Below are positions 35,132-53,856 of a stretch of DNA of 64,000 nucleotides, in pieces. The number at the start of each line of letters is the position of its first letter. Within the stretch, counting starts at the first letter, position 1. This DNA is from Paraglaciecola sp. L1A13. Lineage in GTDB: Bacteria; Pseudomonadota; Gammaproteobacteria; Enterobacterales; Alteromonadaceae. A program made the position numbers and the translations under genes. The DNA is taken from positions 1 to 64,000 of the forward strand of contig NZ_CP047024.1 in assembly GCF_009796745.1 (NCBI RefSeq), given 5' to 3'. A model generated the notes under the pieces. That model saw only the letters and a program-made list of their open reading frames with translations. It had not been told where the DNA came from and did no database searches.

Positions 35132-35662
35132 CTATTCTTCCAAATACTCATTTTTTAGTCTGACATAGTTATTAGCGGACATTTTCAAAAAAGCACGCTC
35201 TGATTCTTTTAGTGGTCGAGCCTGTTTTACTGGACTACCAACATATAGATAACCACTCTCTAAGCGTTTATTAGGGGGTACTAGACTACCAGCACCTATA
35301 AAAACGTCATCCTCTACTATGGCTCCGTCCATAACAATGGCGCCCATACCGACTAAAATACGGTTACCCAACTCGCATCCATGTAGCATGCATTTATGGC
35401 CGACCGTTACATCCTCTCCAATAATAAGCGGATGACCTTTCGGATTTTCTTTGCTTACACGACTGACATGTAACACCGTGCCATCTTGAACATTGCTGCG
35501 CGCCCCAATCTTTATATAGTTAACATCACCACGGGCGGCAACTAACGGCCAAACACTGACGTGTTCCCCACATTCTATATCGCCCACTAGCACACTTGAT
35601 TCATCTATATAGCAACCATCGGCAAGCTTTGGTTGTATACCTTTATAACTTCTAATGCTCAT
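35132..35662 (-). CDS. yrdA: Gamma carbonic anhydrase family protein (YrdA)
   Basis: Left-handed parallel beta-helix protein of the gamma-carbonic-anhydrase/transferase-hexapeptide family. 176 residues with hexapeptide repeats and the metal-site His residues in GTVLHVSR and the VTVGHKCMLHGCELG region. Catalytic activity in the YrdA subgroup is uncertain. It is convergent with the aroE unit. Confidence 0.93.
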   Translation of the reverse strand: MSIRSYKGIQPKLADGCYIDESSVLVGDIECGEHVSVWPLVAARGDVNYIKIGARSNVQDGTVLHVSRVSKENPKGHPLIIGEDVTVGHKCMLHGCELGNRILVGMGAIVMDGAIVEDDVFIGAGSLVPPNKRLESGYLYVGSPVKQARPLKESERAFLKMSANNYVRLKNEYLEE

Positions 35663-35813
35663 ATTTAATCCAATTTAGAGTTCTATAAGAAGATGATAAC
35701 AAACTCACTCCCGCTGAGAAGTACTATTGCTGACGTAAAAACCCCCATAATGCTTTAACTATAAACAGATTGAACATAAAACCAGCGGTCAAACAGTTTT
35801 GTTCAATAAAGGG

Positions 35814-35841
35814 TTGCGCTGTCAGTTTTGATCTCTATAAT
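35814..35841 (+). promoter_or_regulatory. rrn promoter P1, first operon
   Basis: -35 TTGCGC and -10 TATAAT separated by 16 bp, followed by a G+C-rich discriminator GCGCCTC, the arrangement expected for stringent control by ppGpp/DksA. The upstream AT-rich stretch may carry UP-element and Fis sites. Confidence 0.8.
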
Positions 35842-36014
35842 GCGCCTCTCGCTTCGGGACAGCCGCTAAAACAGCTGCACCGACACTGGGTTTACCCAGG
35901 TGATTGCGGACTCTTCGGAGTCAAGTGGTTAGCGTGATGCAGGGCAGTTTAGTTTGCTGATTCGGTTTGAGATTTACGTCAAAAATTGATTCGAAATTAA
36001 ATGAAGTTAAAGCC

Positions 36015-36042
36015 TTGACATCGAAACTTGAGAGCGTATTAT
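36015..36042 (+). promoter_or_regulatory. rrn promoter P2, first operon
   Basis: Perfect -35 TTGACA and -10 TATTAT with a 16-bp spacer, then discriminator ACGCCTCCC. Confidence 0.85.
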
Positions 36043-36115
36043 ACGCCTCCCGCTTAAGAGGGTCTTCGGACAGTATCTTAAGCCGCTTCTTCGGAAGCAC
36101 GCTACGAAGTAGCAC

Positions 36116-36127
36116 TGCTCTTTAACA
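36116..36127 (+). promoter_or_regulatory. boxA antitermination site, first operon leader
   Basis: TGCTCTTTAACA is the Nus-factor boxA consensus in the rRNA leader. A second version, TGTTCTTTAACA, is in the 16S-23S spacer at 38169-38180. Confidence 0.8.
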
Positions 36128-36203
36128 ATTAATAACAAAATAATCTGTGTGGGCACTCACTTGATGAGTGTCTACCAAAAAAAATTCATGTTCGATAAAT
36201 ATT

Positions 36204-37736
<1,533 letters not shown>

Positions 37737-37863
37737 CTATTAGGTTAGACCTCATCAGGTCGAGTGTTCACACAGATTATTTTGTTGTTAGTAAAGAAGA
37801 GCAAAAAAGAAATGCTTGGGTAACAAGCAACTATAATGCGAAAGCGAAAGCATTCGTAAGAAT

Positions 37864-37940
<77 letters not shown>

Positions 37941-38000
37941 AATCTTTTCGGTAGATTAGAAAAGATATCGATGTGACCGCATCGACCTGCATAGTTATGC

Positions 38001-38076
38001 GGGGCCATAGCTCAGCTGGGAGAGCGCCTGCCTTGCACGCAGGAGGTCAGCAGTTCGATCCTGCTTGGCTCCACCA
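38001..38076 (+). tRNA. tRNA-Ala (TGC)
   Basis: 76 nt; acceptor GGGGCCA / TGGCTCC, anticodon loop CTTGCAC with TGC anticodon, T loop GTTCGATCC, and encoded CCA. Confidence 0.97.
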
Positions 38077-38347
38077 CTTAATGTGGACGGTCTTGCTCGC
38101 ACAAAGCTAAGCCTTAATCAATACGTACTTATTAAGTATCTATTGATTAGGGTTTTTTAAACGCTAAATGTTCTTTAACAATATGGAAAGCTGATAAAGT
38201 AATCAAAACTAAGAGAACTCTTTTAAGAGCTTACTCTATCTGATTTGAAAATGAATACTTGTCACGCATACAAAGCAGAAATGCTAATAACTTCGGTTGT
38301 TGGTATGTCTGTACGTCAAATAAATAAAAGGTTATTTGGGGTTGTAT

Positions 38348-41232
<2,885 letters not shown>

Positions 41233-41401
41233 ACAACGCCCAAGTAGCTTTATGTTATTTGCGTAAGTATGAAGACAAGTATTGATAATCAAGAGTAAGA
41301 CTAAAGAGATTTAGCGATGATTACGGCCTGACCTGAAAAGGAACGGCATCAGCTTTTTACATATTGATTTATTGAGTGCAAGCTTGATAGATAACAGTTT
41401 A

Positions 41402-41520
41402 TGTCTGGCGGCCATAGCGATGCGGCCCCACCTGATCCCATCTCGAACTCAGAAGTGAAACGCATTAGCGGCGATGGTAGTATGGGGTTTCCCCATGCGA
41501 GAGTAGCACACTGCCAGACT
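41402..41520 (+). rRNA. rrf: 5S ribosomal RNA, first copy
   Basis: 119 nt; ends TGTCTGGC / GCCAGACT pair. Contains CGAACTCAGAAGTGAAACG and CCCCATGCGAGAGTAG. Confidence 0.96.
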
Positions 41521-41532
41521 CCCATTTAGAAC

Positions 41533-41560
41533 AAAGCCACCTTAATCGGGTGGCTTTTTT
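41533..41560 (+). terminator. rRNA operon terminator, first copy
   Basis: Stem GCCACC / GGTGGC extended by A-T pairs, loop of 7 nt, then six T. Confidence 0.9.
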
Positions 41561-41703
41561 CGTTTCTGGGCTAATGAAAATACCCAAGACAATCTACACA
41601 GCATCATCAAGGTGGCTTTATTCTAAAGCGCCATCGCGCAATGCCACTCCCGTATGAGAAACCTAATCCATCGAGTGTTACGCGGGGGAACCCAAGCAAT
41701 ACC

Positions 41704-41732
41704 GGTTCACGTAATACTGGTTCACGTAATAC
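41704..41732. repeat. Short tandem repeat in the 3' flank of the first rRNA operon
   Basis: GGTTCACGTAATAC occurs twice (41704-41717, 41719-41732; period 15). The second rRNA flank holds one such unit (48943 onward) but instead duplicates GGTATCCGATACGC, which is single here. Confidence 0.75.
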
Positions 41733-41739
41733 GCGGTAT

Positions 41740-43003
41740 CCGATACGCGGCTAGGTGTCATACTTGCCTGTAGCATCTCATCCATCCATGAAAGTTCATG
41801 GGCAGGTATTAATTGTGCCGATGACATTAGCCATTATGGTGCTAAAGACTATCGTGTTAAGTGAATGTCAAAAATGAACACAAGCTAAATCGAATCTATT
41901 AGTAAATACTAATCTGTATTTACAAATGGTGGGTCCAAATCAGTCACTTGAACACGTGTGGTGAGATGTTTTAGATTTATGTCGCCACAAAAAATAGTCT
42001 ATCTGACTAAATATATATAAACAGTGTCGTTGTGGGCACTAAAATATAGTTTTGCTAAATGATTCTTAGTGAAGTCAGCCTAACTTTTATTATTGCATTC
42101 CTCTCCGGTGGTTAGGGTAATTACATTCATATTTCCGAGATTGTCTAACTCCTTAATGATCTCATTAATCTGCTAATCTAAATCGTGCATTATTAATACA
42201 ACATAGTGAATAGGTTTTTATTTGTTGAAGACTGCATAAAAGATTTGTATTACTTATCATGCGTGCCGAGCACAGTAATACTTCTGTTTCTCGATTCATT
42301 GGTAGGTAGTTACGCATTAGCTGCCGCCATGGGGCTTCTAATAACTAACTATAGTCGCGCCAGGTTATTGATTGATAAATCTCTGCTTCAATTTGACACA
42401 TAAAATAGCCTGTACCTTTACATAGTGAAATATATTTGGGGCTGAATGTGATTATTGCATTAGTAAAGTCGCTTTGAAGTTTCTTGATATGGCCAGGAGT
42501 TGTTCGAGAGTATATTCACAAAGTTGAACCCTAATAAAAGTGTGGGATGCATAATGCGTGAAGGTATAAGTAGCGTAAAAATTATCTGCGTTAATATATA
42601 CATTCTAGGCATGACTTTTTTTTCGGGTTGAGTATTCCATTCGTTCGCCGGTTTTGGTGCGTCGTATATTGAATAATATTTGTATTTACCCAATCTATAA
42701 TAGACAAGCTCACGGTCCAAATTAATCATTAATCTACTTTTAAATAATAAGATATTTATGCTCTGCTTTGTCATGACAAAAAATAGTAGCCAGTTATTAA
42801 GTATCCATATCCAGGTTAATGATTTTTTTCGGTAAAGGCTGAGCATTTTTAATGTTGTATTGCCGATCGAATATAGCGTTTGTTTAAGTAGGTCGTATGT
42901 TACTCAGTTTATATTCGATTATTTTTCGCTATTACGCATAACATATATAACACTCGTATCAGCTAATAGTCTTCATTTTGAAGTGAAACGTCTCAATTTT
43001 AGG
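41740..43003. other. Gene-poor spacer between the two rRNA operons
   Basis: About 1.26 kb of AT-rich sequence between the repeated flanks. Small frames exist (42206-42403 plus; 42460-42846 minus, 128 codons with two hydrophobic stretches; 42860-43069 plus), but none has homology I recognise, a clear ribosome site or neighbours that suggest expression. The 41780-41850 part resembles the 49210-49270 part after the second operon. No tRNA or known ncRNA is seen. Confidence 0.5.
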
Positions 43004-43051
43004 CAGATTGAGTATAAAACCAGCGGTCGAATCGTTTTATTCAATAAAGGG

Positions 43052-43079
43052 TTGCGCTGTCAGTTTTGATCTCTATAAT
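43052..43079 (+). promoter_or_regulatory. rrn promoter P1, second operon
   Basis: Same TTGCGC-16 bp-TATAAT and GCGCCTC discriminator as the first copy. The sequence just upstream differs (GGTCGAATCGTTTTATTC against GGTCAAACAGTTTTGTTC), so upstream activation may differ. Confidence 0.8.
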
Positions 43080-43252
43080 GCGCCTCTCGCTTCGGGACAG
43101 CCGCTAAAACAGCTGCACCGACACTGGGTTTACCCAGGTAATTGCGGACTCTTCGGAGTCAAGTGGTTAGCGTGATGCAGGGCAGTTTAGTTTGCTGATT
43201 CGGTTTGAGATTTACGTCAAAAATTGATTCGAAATTAAATGAAGTTAAAGCC

Positions 43253-43280
43253 TTGACATCGAAACTTGAGAGCGTATTAT
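43253..43280 (+). promoter_or_regulatory. rrn promoter P2, second operon
   Basis: TTGACA-16 bp-TATTAT, identical to the first copy. Confidence 0.85.
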
Positions 43281-43353
43281 ACGCCTCCCGCTTAAGAGGG
43301 TCTTCGGACAGTATCTTAAGCCGCTTCTTCGGAAGCACGCTACGAAGTAGCAC

Positions 43354-43365
43354 TGCTCTTTAACA
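43354..43365 (+). promoter_or_regulatory. boxA antitermination site, second operon leader
   Basis: TGCTCTTTAACA as in the first operon. The spacer boxA TGTTCTTTAACA is at 45403-45414. Confidence 0.8.
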
Positions 43366-43441
43366 ATTAATAACAAAATAATCTGTGTGGGCACTCACTT
43401 GATGAGTGTCTACCAAAAAAAATTCATGTTCGATAAATATT

Positions 43442-44973
<1,532 letters not shown>

Positions 44974-45099
44974 CTATTAGGTTAGGCCTCATCAGGTCGA
45001 GTGTTCACACAGATTATTTTGTTGTTAGTAAAGAAGAGCAAAAAAGAATGCTTGGGTAACAAGCAACTATAATGCGAAAGCGAAAGCGTTCGTAAGAAT

Positions 45100-45176
<77 letters not shown>

Positions 45177-45234
45177 AATCTTTTCGTAGTTAGAAAAGAT
45201 ATCGATGTGACCGCATCGACCTGCATAGTTATGC

Positions 45235-45310
45235 GGGGCCATAGCTCAGCTGGGAGAGCGCCTGCCTTGCACGCAGGAGGTCAGCAGTTCGATCCTGCTT
45301 GGCTCCACCA
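45235..45310 (+). tRNA. tRNA-Ala (TGC), second copy
   Basis: Identical 76-nt gene to the one at 38001. The spacer before it is shorter by 2 nt than in the first operon. Confidence 0.97.
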
Positions 45311-45582
45311 CTTAATGTGGACGGTCTTGCTCGCACAAAGCTAAGCCTTAATCAATACGTACTTATTAAGTATCTATTGATTAGGGTTTTTTAAACGCTA
45401 AATGTTCTTTAACAATATGGAAAGCTGATAAAGTAATCAAAACTAAGAGAACTCTTTTAAGAGCTTACTCTATCTGATTTGAAAATGAATACTTGTCACG
45501 CATACAAAGCAGAAATGCTAATAACTTCGGTTGTTGGTAATGTCTGTACGTCAAATAAATAAAAGGTTATTTGGGGTTGTAT

Positions 45583-48471
<2,889 letters not shown>

Positions 48472-48640
48472 ACAACGCCCAAGTAGCTTTATGTTATTTG
48501 CGTAAGTATGAAGACAAGTATTGATAATCAAGAGTAAGACTAAAGAGATTTAGCGATGATTACGGCCTGACCTGAAAAGGAACGGCATCAGCTTTTTACA
48601 TATTGATTTATTGAGTGCAAGCTTGATAGATAACAGTTTA

Positions 48641-48759
48641 TGTCTGGCGGCCATAGCGATGCGGCCCCACCTGATCCCATCTCGAACTCAGAAGTGAAAC
48701 GCATTAGCGGCGATGGTAGTATGGGGTTTCCCCATGCGAGAGTAGCACACTGCCAGACT
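48641..48759 (+). rRNA. rrf: 5S ribosomal RNA, second copy
   Basis: Identical 119-nt gene to the first copy. Confidence 0.96.
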
Positions 48760-48771
48760 CCCATTTAGAAC

Positions 48772-48799
48772 AAAGCCACCTTAATCGGGTGGCTTTTTT
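48772..48799 (+). terminator. rRNA operon terminator, second copy
   Basis: Same GCCACC / GGTGGC hairpin and six T as in the first copy. Confidence 0.9.
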
Positions 48800-48958
48800 C
48801 GTTTCTGGGCTAATGAAAATACCCAAGACAATCTACACAGCATCATCAAGGTGGCTTTATTCTAAAGCGCCATCGCGCAATGCCACTCCCGTATGAGAAA
48901 CCTAATCCATCGAGTGTTACGCGGGGGATCCCATGCAATACTGGTTCACGTAATATGC

Positions 48959-48986
48959 GGTATCCGATACGCGGTATCCGATACGC
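48959..48986. repeat. Short tandem repeat in the 3' flank of the second rRNA operon
   Basis: Two perfect head-to-tail copies of GGTATCCGATACGC. Each unit contains the inverted repeat GTATC-C-GATAC. The first rRNA flank carries one unit. Confidence 0.8.
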
Positions 48987-49135
48987 GGCTAGGTATCATA
49001 CTTGCCTGTAGCATCTTCCTGCCAGCCATTCATTCATTCATGAATGTCGTTCAGGCAGGCGCTGCAATGCAGCTAAAAAAAAAGCCTTCGACGCGATACG
49101 CGATATCCGAAAGACACCGCCGACTCCCATTAAAG

Positions 49136-49182
49136 AAAGGGCTATCCTTAATCCCGCCGCGACCAGGGTAGCCCTTTTTTTT
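49136..49182 (+). terminator. Second terminator downstream of the second rRNA operon
   Basis: AAAGGGCTA / TAGCCCTTT with a 24-nt loop, then eight T. It lies in about 300 bp of gene-free sequence (48929-49343) and may be a backup terminator for the rRNA operon. Confidence 0.7.
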
Positions 49183-49343
49183 ATATCTGGCATTTAGTTC
49201 AAGGTCAGGTGTTGTCAGGTATTAATTGTGCTGATGACGTTAGCCATTATAGTGTTAGGGGCTACTGTACTTTGTGACGCTCAAAATCGAATGGATAGCA
49301 TTACCAAACGCATACTTTTCAGTCGCATTGGCTAGTTAGCAAA

Positions 49344-52300
49344 TTAATGAAAATCTCGGGAACGAGTTTCGAGCTCTACAAAGAGGTGACTTAGGTCATG
49401 CAGCTTACCGGCAATAATATGGGTAACACCGCCATCTCCGCGCTCTAAGATACCACTCACCTTCAAGATCGTGGCTTTTAAATAAGCTTGTTTTTGAGCC
49501 CTAGCTGTCGCTTGCCACACGATCACATTGCTATTGCCTGTATCATCTTCAAGGGTAATAAAGGTGACACCAGCAGCTGTTCCAGGGCTTTGCCTTCCTT
49601 TAACAAGGCCTACCACGGATACTACCGATTTATGTTGAATAATCTCGAGCTGACTCGCAGCTGTATACCGACCCAGTAACTTTGCATCACTTAATATTCG
49701 AATAGGATGTAAAGTTAAGCTAAGTCCTGTCGTACGATAGTCTTCAAGAACAGTATTTAAGGTTGTAGGTTGATCTGGTGTGTAATCGCCAACTAAAGAG
49801 AGCTGATTAAATAGCGGTAAATTGGGCTCAGCGTTCATTAGTAACCATTTCGTGGTGTATCTATTATTGCTGATCGATTGAAAAGCATTGGCGCTGGCCA
49901 GCGCTTCTAAGTGCCCGCTATTTAACCCGCTGTCTTTTAGTTCGTTTAATTGTTTAAATCCGTCAAAGGGGCGGTTTTCGATAACATGTTCAATTTGATT
50001 ACGAGATACCCCTTTTACGAGTCTTATTCCTAATCGAATTGCCAACTTACCGTGGCAATTTTCTAGTATATGATCATAGCTTGACGAGTTAATGCACAGT
50101 GGAAGAATCTTTACGTGATGACGTTTTGCATCTTGTATCAGTTGATCGGGTGTATAAAACCCCATCGGCCAGCTATTCAACAAACCGCAGTAAAAGCTTT
50201 CTGGATAATAATATTTTAACCAAGACGAAACATAGGCAAGAACTGAGAAAGAAGCGGAATGAGATTCAGGAAAACCGTATTCACCGAACCCACATATCTG
50301 TTTGTACAGTTGCTCGGCAAATTGCGATTTATAGCCCCTAGCAAGCATGCCGTCGATAAGCTTATCTTTAAATTTAATCAGCTCACCAGTTTTTTTCCAA
50401 CTCGCCATGGCCCTACGTAACTGATCCGCTTCACCGCCAGTAAAACCAGCAGCGACCATTGCTATCTTAATAACCTGTTCTTGAAATATTGGTACGCCCA
50501 TAGTGCGAGATAAAACAGCTTCGACCTCTTTAGAGGGATACTCAACAGGCTCTTTTCCATCACGGCGGCGTAAAAAAGGGTGGACCATGTCACCTTGGAT
50601 AGGCCCAGGCCTGACAATTGCAATTTGAATGACTAAGTCGTAAAAACACTTTGGCCGTAGCCTCGGAAGCATTGTCATTTGTGCCCGAGACTCTATTTGA
50701 AATACACCAACGGTATCAGCACGTTGGATCATGGCATATACGTCAGCATCGCTTGGTAACCGTGTTATGTCTGCAATGCTAATGACCTTACTCTGATGTT
50801 TAGTAATCAGATCGAAACTTTTACGAATGGCGGTTAGCATACCTAATGCCAGCACGTCGACTTTGAGTAATCCTAAACTTTCCAAATCATCTTTATCCCA
50901 TTGGATCACACTTCGGTCCACCATTGAGGCGTTTTCAACGGGTACCAATTGATATAAAGGGTTGGCTGAAATGACAAAGCCACCTACATGTTGTGATAGA
51001 TGCCTAGGAAATCCCTTTATCTCGTTAACTAATTGAATGAAGTGTTTCCCTTTGCCGGAACTTGGGTCGAGCCCAAGCTCTGTTATTTGTGCTTGCCAAT
51101 TCAATAATTTATCGCGTTGGTTAATGTTTTTAATAAAAAAATCTATTTGAGATTCGTGAATTCCCAATGCTTTACCCACGTCACGAATAGCACTTTTATG
51201 TCGATAGGTGATCACGGTTGCTGCTATGGCTGTTCGCTCACGGCCGTATTTTTTATAGATATATTGGATTATTTCTTCACGACGTTCATGCTCAAAATCA
51301 ACGTCTATATCCGGCGGCTCGTTACGTTCTTTTGAAATAAATCGTTCAAATAAAACCGATATTTGCCTAGGGTCCACGGCGGTAATCTCTAAGCAATAAC
51401 AGACCACTGAGTTGGCCGCCGATCCTCTTCCTTGATAGAGTATATTTTGTGATTTTGCGAACTGTACAATGTCTGAAATAGTCAAAAAGAAAAACTCATA
51501 CTTAAGCAAAGTTATGAGTTTTAACTCTTTGGCGATGATCCGCTTGATAGCAAGTGTGACGCCATCTGGAAAACGAATTGCCATTCCTGCCTTTACAAGT
51601 TTACGTAAATGTTCCGTTGGAGTCGAACCTTGAGGAATCAACTCAGCAGGGTATTGATAACTTAACTCACTCATATCGAAAGTGCATAATTGGGCAATAT
51701 GGACACTCTCCGTTAACCAATCGGTTGAGTACAATCGTTTCAATTTAGCTAACGGTCGAAGTGAACGTTCGGTATTTTGTGGTATATAATTAACTACATG
51801 TTCTATATTTTTAACCTTGTGTATCGCATTTAGTACACAGAGTAACTCATATCGATCGGGGGCATGCATTAATACGCCACCACATGCGGTGACGGGAATC
51901 TGGAAATGATGCTGTAAGAATTCGCAGTGGGCTAAATAGTCTTGTTCGTTTGAAGTAAGATGTCGTTGGTAACCTATCCATAGGCGATTGGCATAGTGCC
52001 TACTTAACCACTTAGCCCAGTACTCGTCTCGGTTTTTATCTCCCTTGGGGATCCAAATGGCGAGGCAATGTTTAGCCGTTTTTAAATCCCATAATTCAAG
52101 GTGATAACAGCCTTTTTCAGCGCGTCTGCGTGCGTTGGTAATAATACGACATAACTCGGAATAAGCCTTGTGATTAGGGCACAATAATATGATCTCTAAC
52201 TCCTCATTAAAATGAAACAAACTTCCAACGATTAGTCGAATATTGAGTTGCTTTTTTTTAATTTCGGAGTAAGCGCGTACTATACCCGCTACGCTACATT

Positions 52301-52439
52301 CATCAGTGATAGCAAGTGCTCGATAACCTAGAAAGTTGGCCTGTAAAATAAGCTCTTGAGGATGAGAGGCCGCTCGTAAAAAACTAAAATTACTTTGGCA
52401 AAATAACTCGGCATATTGGGTAGTGTTTTTTTGAGGCAT
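49344..52439 (-). CDS. dnaE2: Error-prone DNA polymerase DnaE2 (ImuC)
   Basis: Translesion C-family polymerase of the SOS mutasome. From the ATG at 52439 it has 1,031 residues, the usual DnaE2 length and shorter than replicative DnaE. It begins with a PHP domain (YAELFCQSNFSFLRAASHPQEL). The polymerase metal site PDIDVDF is intact, followed by GRERTAIAATV, GRGSAANSVVCY upstream, and VGVFQIESRAQMTMLPRL. An OB-fold lies near the C terminus. The start codon overlaps the imuB stop (TAATG), showing translational coupling. Confidence 0.96.
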   Translation of the reverse strand: MPQKNTTQYAELFCQSNFSFLRAASHPQELILQANFLGYRALAITDECSVAGIVRAYSEIKKKQLNIRLIVGSLFHFNEELEIILLCPNHKAYSELCRIITNARRRAEKGCYHLELWDLKTAKHCLAIWIPKGDKNRDEYWAKWLSRHYANRLWIGYQRHLTSNEQDYLAHCEFLQHHFQIPVTACGGVLMHAPDRYELLCVLNAIHKVKNIEHVVNYIPQNTERSLRPLAKLKRLYSTDWLTESVHIAQLCTFDMSELSYQYPAELIPQGSTPTEHLRKLVKAGMAIRFPDGVTLAIKRIIAKELKLITLLKYEFFFLTISDIVQFAKSQNILYQGRGSAANSVVCYCLEITAVDPRQISVLFERFISKERNEPPDIDVDFEHERREEIIQYIYKKYGRERTAIAATVITYRHKSAIRDVGKALGIHESQIDFFIKNINQRDKLLNWQAQITELGLDPSSGKGKHFIQLVNEIKGFPRHLSQHVGGFVISANPLYQLVPVENASMVDRSVIQWDKDDLESLGLLKVDVLALGMLTAIRKSFDLITKHQSKVISIADITRLPSDADVYAMIQRADTVGVFQIESRAQMTMLPRLRPKCFYDLVIQIAIVRPGPIQGDMVHPFLRRRDGKEPVEYPSKEVEAVLSRTMGVPIFQEQVIKIAMVAAGFTGGEADQLRRAMASWKKTGELIKFKDKLIDGMLARGYKSQFAEQLYKQICGFGEYGFPESHSASFSVLAYVSSWLKYYYPESFYCGLLNSWPMGFYTPDQLIQDAKRHHVKILPLCINSSSYDHILENCHGKLAIRLGIRLVKGVSRNQIEHVIENRPFDGFKQLNELKDSGLNSGHLEALASANAFQSISNNRYTTKWLLMNAEPNLPLFNQLSLVGDYTPDQPTTLNTVLEDYRTTGLSLTLHPIRILSDAKLLGRYTAASQLEIIQHKSVVSVVGLVKGRQSPGTAAGVTFITLEDDTGNSNVIVWQATARAQKQAYLKATILKVSGILERGDGGVTHIIAGKLHDLSHLFVELETRSRDFH

Positions 52440-53848
52440 TAGCTGAATATACCATGCAAAAACCACTGCTTTTCTGGCGTTCTAAATATCCAAAACCACT
52501 GGCCATCTTGACTCATTGCAATGAAGTAGTCTCTCACCACCGAATGATGGTCCCACCAACCTGTGCTTATCCGTTCAGGGCCATGCATGATTGACACGAC
52601 TTCGGACAAAATGATTGGTGCAGGTAGCAGTAAACTGGGCCGCAAAGGTGAATTGTAAAGAGGAGTTGATTCTTTTATTTCTAATGGGGGGGTGTATTTT
52701 GATGCGCATTCCGGCCGATAGTCATTCATCGTACCAGGGCTAAATAACACATTATCACCTAATTTTGCACTGAGTAACGAAACCAGCTGTAAGCGTGAGA
52801 CCGCCCCTTGCCTTCCAAGAAATAAATCCTGTTTGTCAGGACTGCGGACAAACGTTTTACCGGTAGCTAGTTGCAAAGCGACAATCGGTGCGCTCAATAT
52901 CAGGCTTTCGAATCTTAAGGTCAGTAAGGCTGACCAATTTCGCGCCCTGTATTCACCTTGTTGTGATCCAATGTTAACGTTTAAAGGGGTCTTATCTCGT
53001 TGGTAAAGGGTCAGGTGAAGTTGTTGAGTGAGTTCGTCTCTTTGCAGTAAAAAATTCTCCAAACTCGTCAGTAGGTGTTGAATAGGCTTAAGTAATACAT
53101 CACTACGTTCTATCTCATACAGCAATTCAATGTATTGTTGGAAATGCTCTTTGGGATGAAAAAAATCAACGGGATGTTTAAAATCCCCTCTGAGTTGACC
53201 AAGATAAGTAATCACTTGAGTATCAAAACGTTTAGCGAGATCACTAAACGGTACAGAGAATAATTGCTCAACCGTTTTTATCCCAACACTGTTTAGCTTC
53301 CCAATTTCTTTTGAAGTGAGATCGGTAAAAACCAGATCGATATGTTTGAGCGCCCCTCTTATTTCATCATGCTTAGGGGTGACTTTATTCCACCCTCTTA
53401 CTGCCAGTAGTTTGGCTGCTAAAGGAGAGTGACCCGATGCATATGAAAAGTGAACATGATGGGAAGCCAGTTGCTTTTTTATCATGCCCCAAAGTGTGCT
53501 TAAGTCACCATATAAGCCCAACATATTATGGACTTTAAGTAGTAAGCCCTGCGGGCTAAAAAAACTAATATCAGAGACGGTTAAATATAGATTTTGGGCG
53601 ATCAGGCTGAGTTGTTGTTGTTCAATTTTTGGATTAAAGGGCACCACTTGCAGATCACGATGTAAGGCTGCAGCGGTGCCTAGACTCATGTGCATTTTAA
53701 TGCCTAAATCTCGTGCGGCTTGGTTTAACTGTACGATGCTGTTAGTTGAATCCAGTATTACCAAAGGAGAAGTTATAGCTCGTTCTTCAAGAGCGTAGGA
53801 GTCCAGCTGCAGATTAGGAAAATGTAAATATAACCATAAAGAGTGCAT
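52439..53848 (-). CDS. imuB: ImuB, Y-family-like mutasome protein
   Basis: Y-family polymerase relative that acts as a clamp-binding hub between ImuA and DnaE2. 469 residues. The N-terminal catalytic pattern is replaced by LWLYLHFPNLQLD, consistent with loss of polymerase activity, as known for ImuB. The helix-hairpin-helix/little-finger portion is recognisable (GIKTVEQLFSVPFSDLAKRF). It is the second gene of imuA-imuB-dnaE2. Confidence 0.93.
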   Translation of the reverse strand: MHSLWLYLHFPNLQLDSYALEERAITSPLVILDSTNSIVQLNQAARDLGIKMHMSLGTAAALHRDLQVVPFNPKIEQQQLSLIAQNLYLTVSDISFFSPQGLLLKVHNMLGLYGDLSTLWGMIKKQLASHHVHFSYASGHSPLAAKLLAVRGWNKVTPKHDEIRGALKHIDLVFTDLTSKEIGKLNSVGIKTVEQLFSVPFSDLAKRFDTQVITYLGQLRGDFKHPVDFFHPKEHFQQYIELLYEIERSDVLLKPIQHLLTSLENFLLQRDELTQQLHLTLYQRDKTPLNVNIGSQQGEYRARNWSALLTLRFESLILSAPIVALQLATGKTFVRSPDKQDLFLGRQGAVSRLQLVSLLSAKLGDNVLFSPGTMNDYRPECASKYTPPLEIKESTPLYNSPLRPSLLLPAPIILSEVVSIMHGPERISTGWWDHHSVVRDYFIAMSQDGQWFWIFRTPEKQWFLHGIFS

Positions 53849-53856
53849 CCTACAGA

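Noticed and set aside
41941..41965. CACGTG-containing palindrome in the rRNA spacer as another parS
   Set aside because: The flanks (GAACACGTGTGG) do not match the parS arms.
42460..42846. 128-codon minus-strand frame between the rRNA operons
   Set aside because: AT-rich, no recognised homology, no clear ribosome site; kept only as part of the spacer description.
48893..49171. 92-codon frame after the second rRNA operon
   Set aside because: It runs through the flank repeats and the terminator region; translation looks random and the matching frame in copy A is broken.
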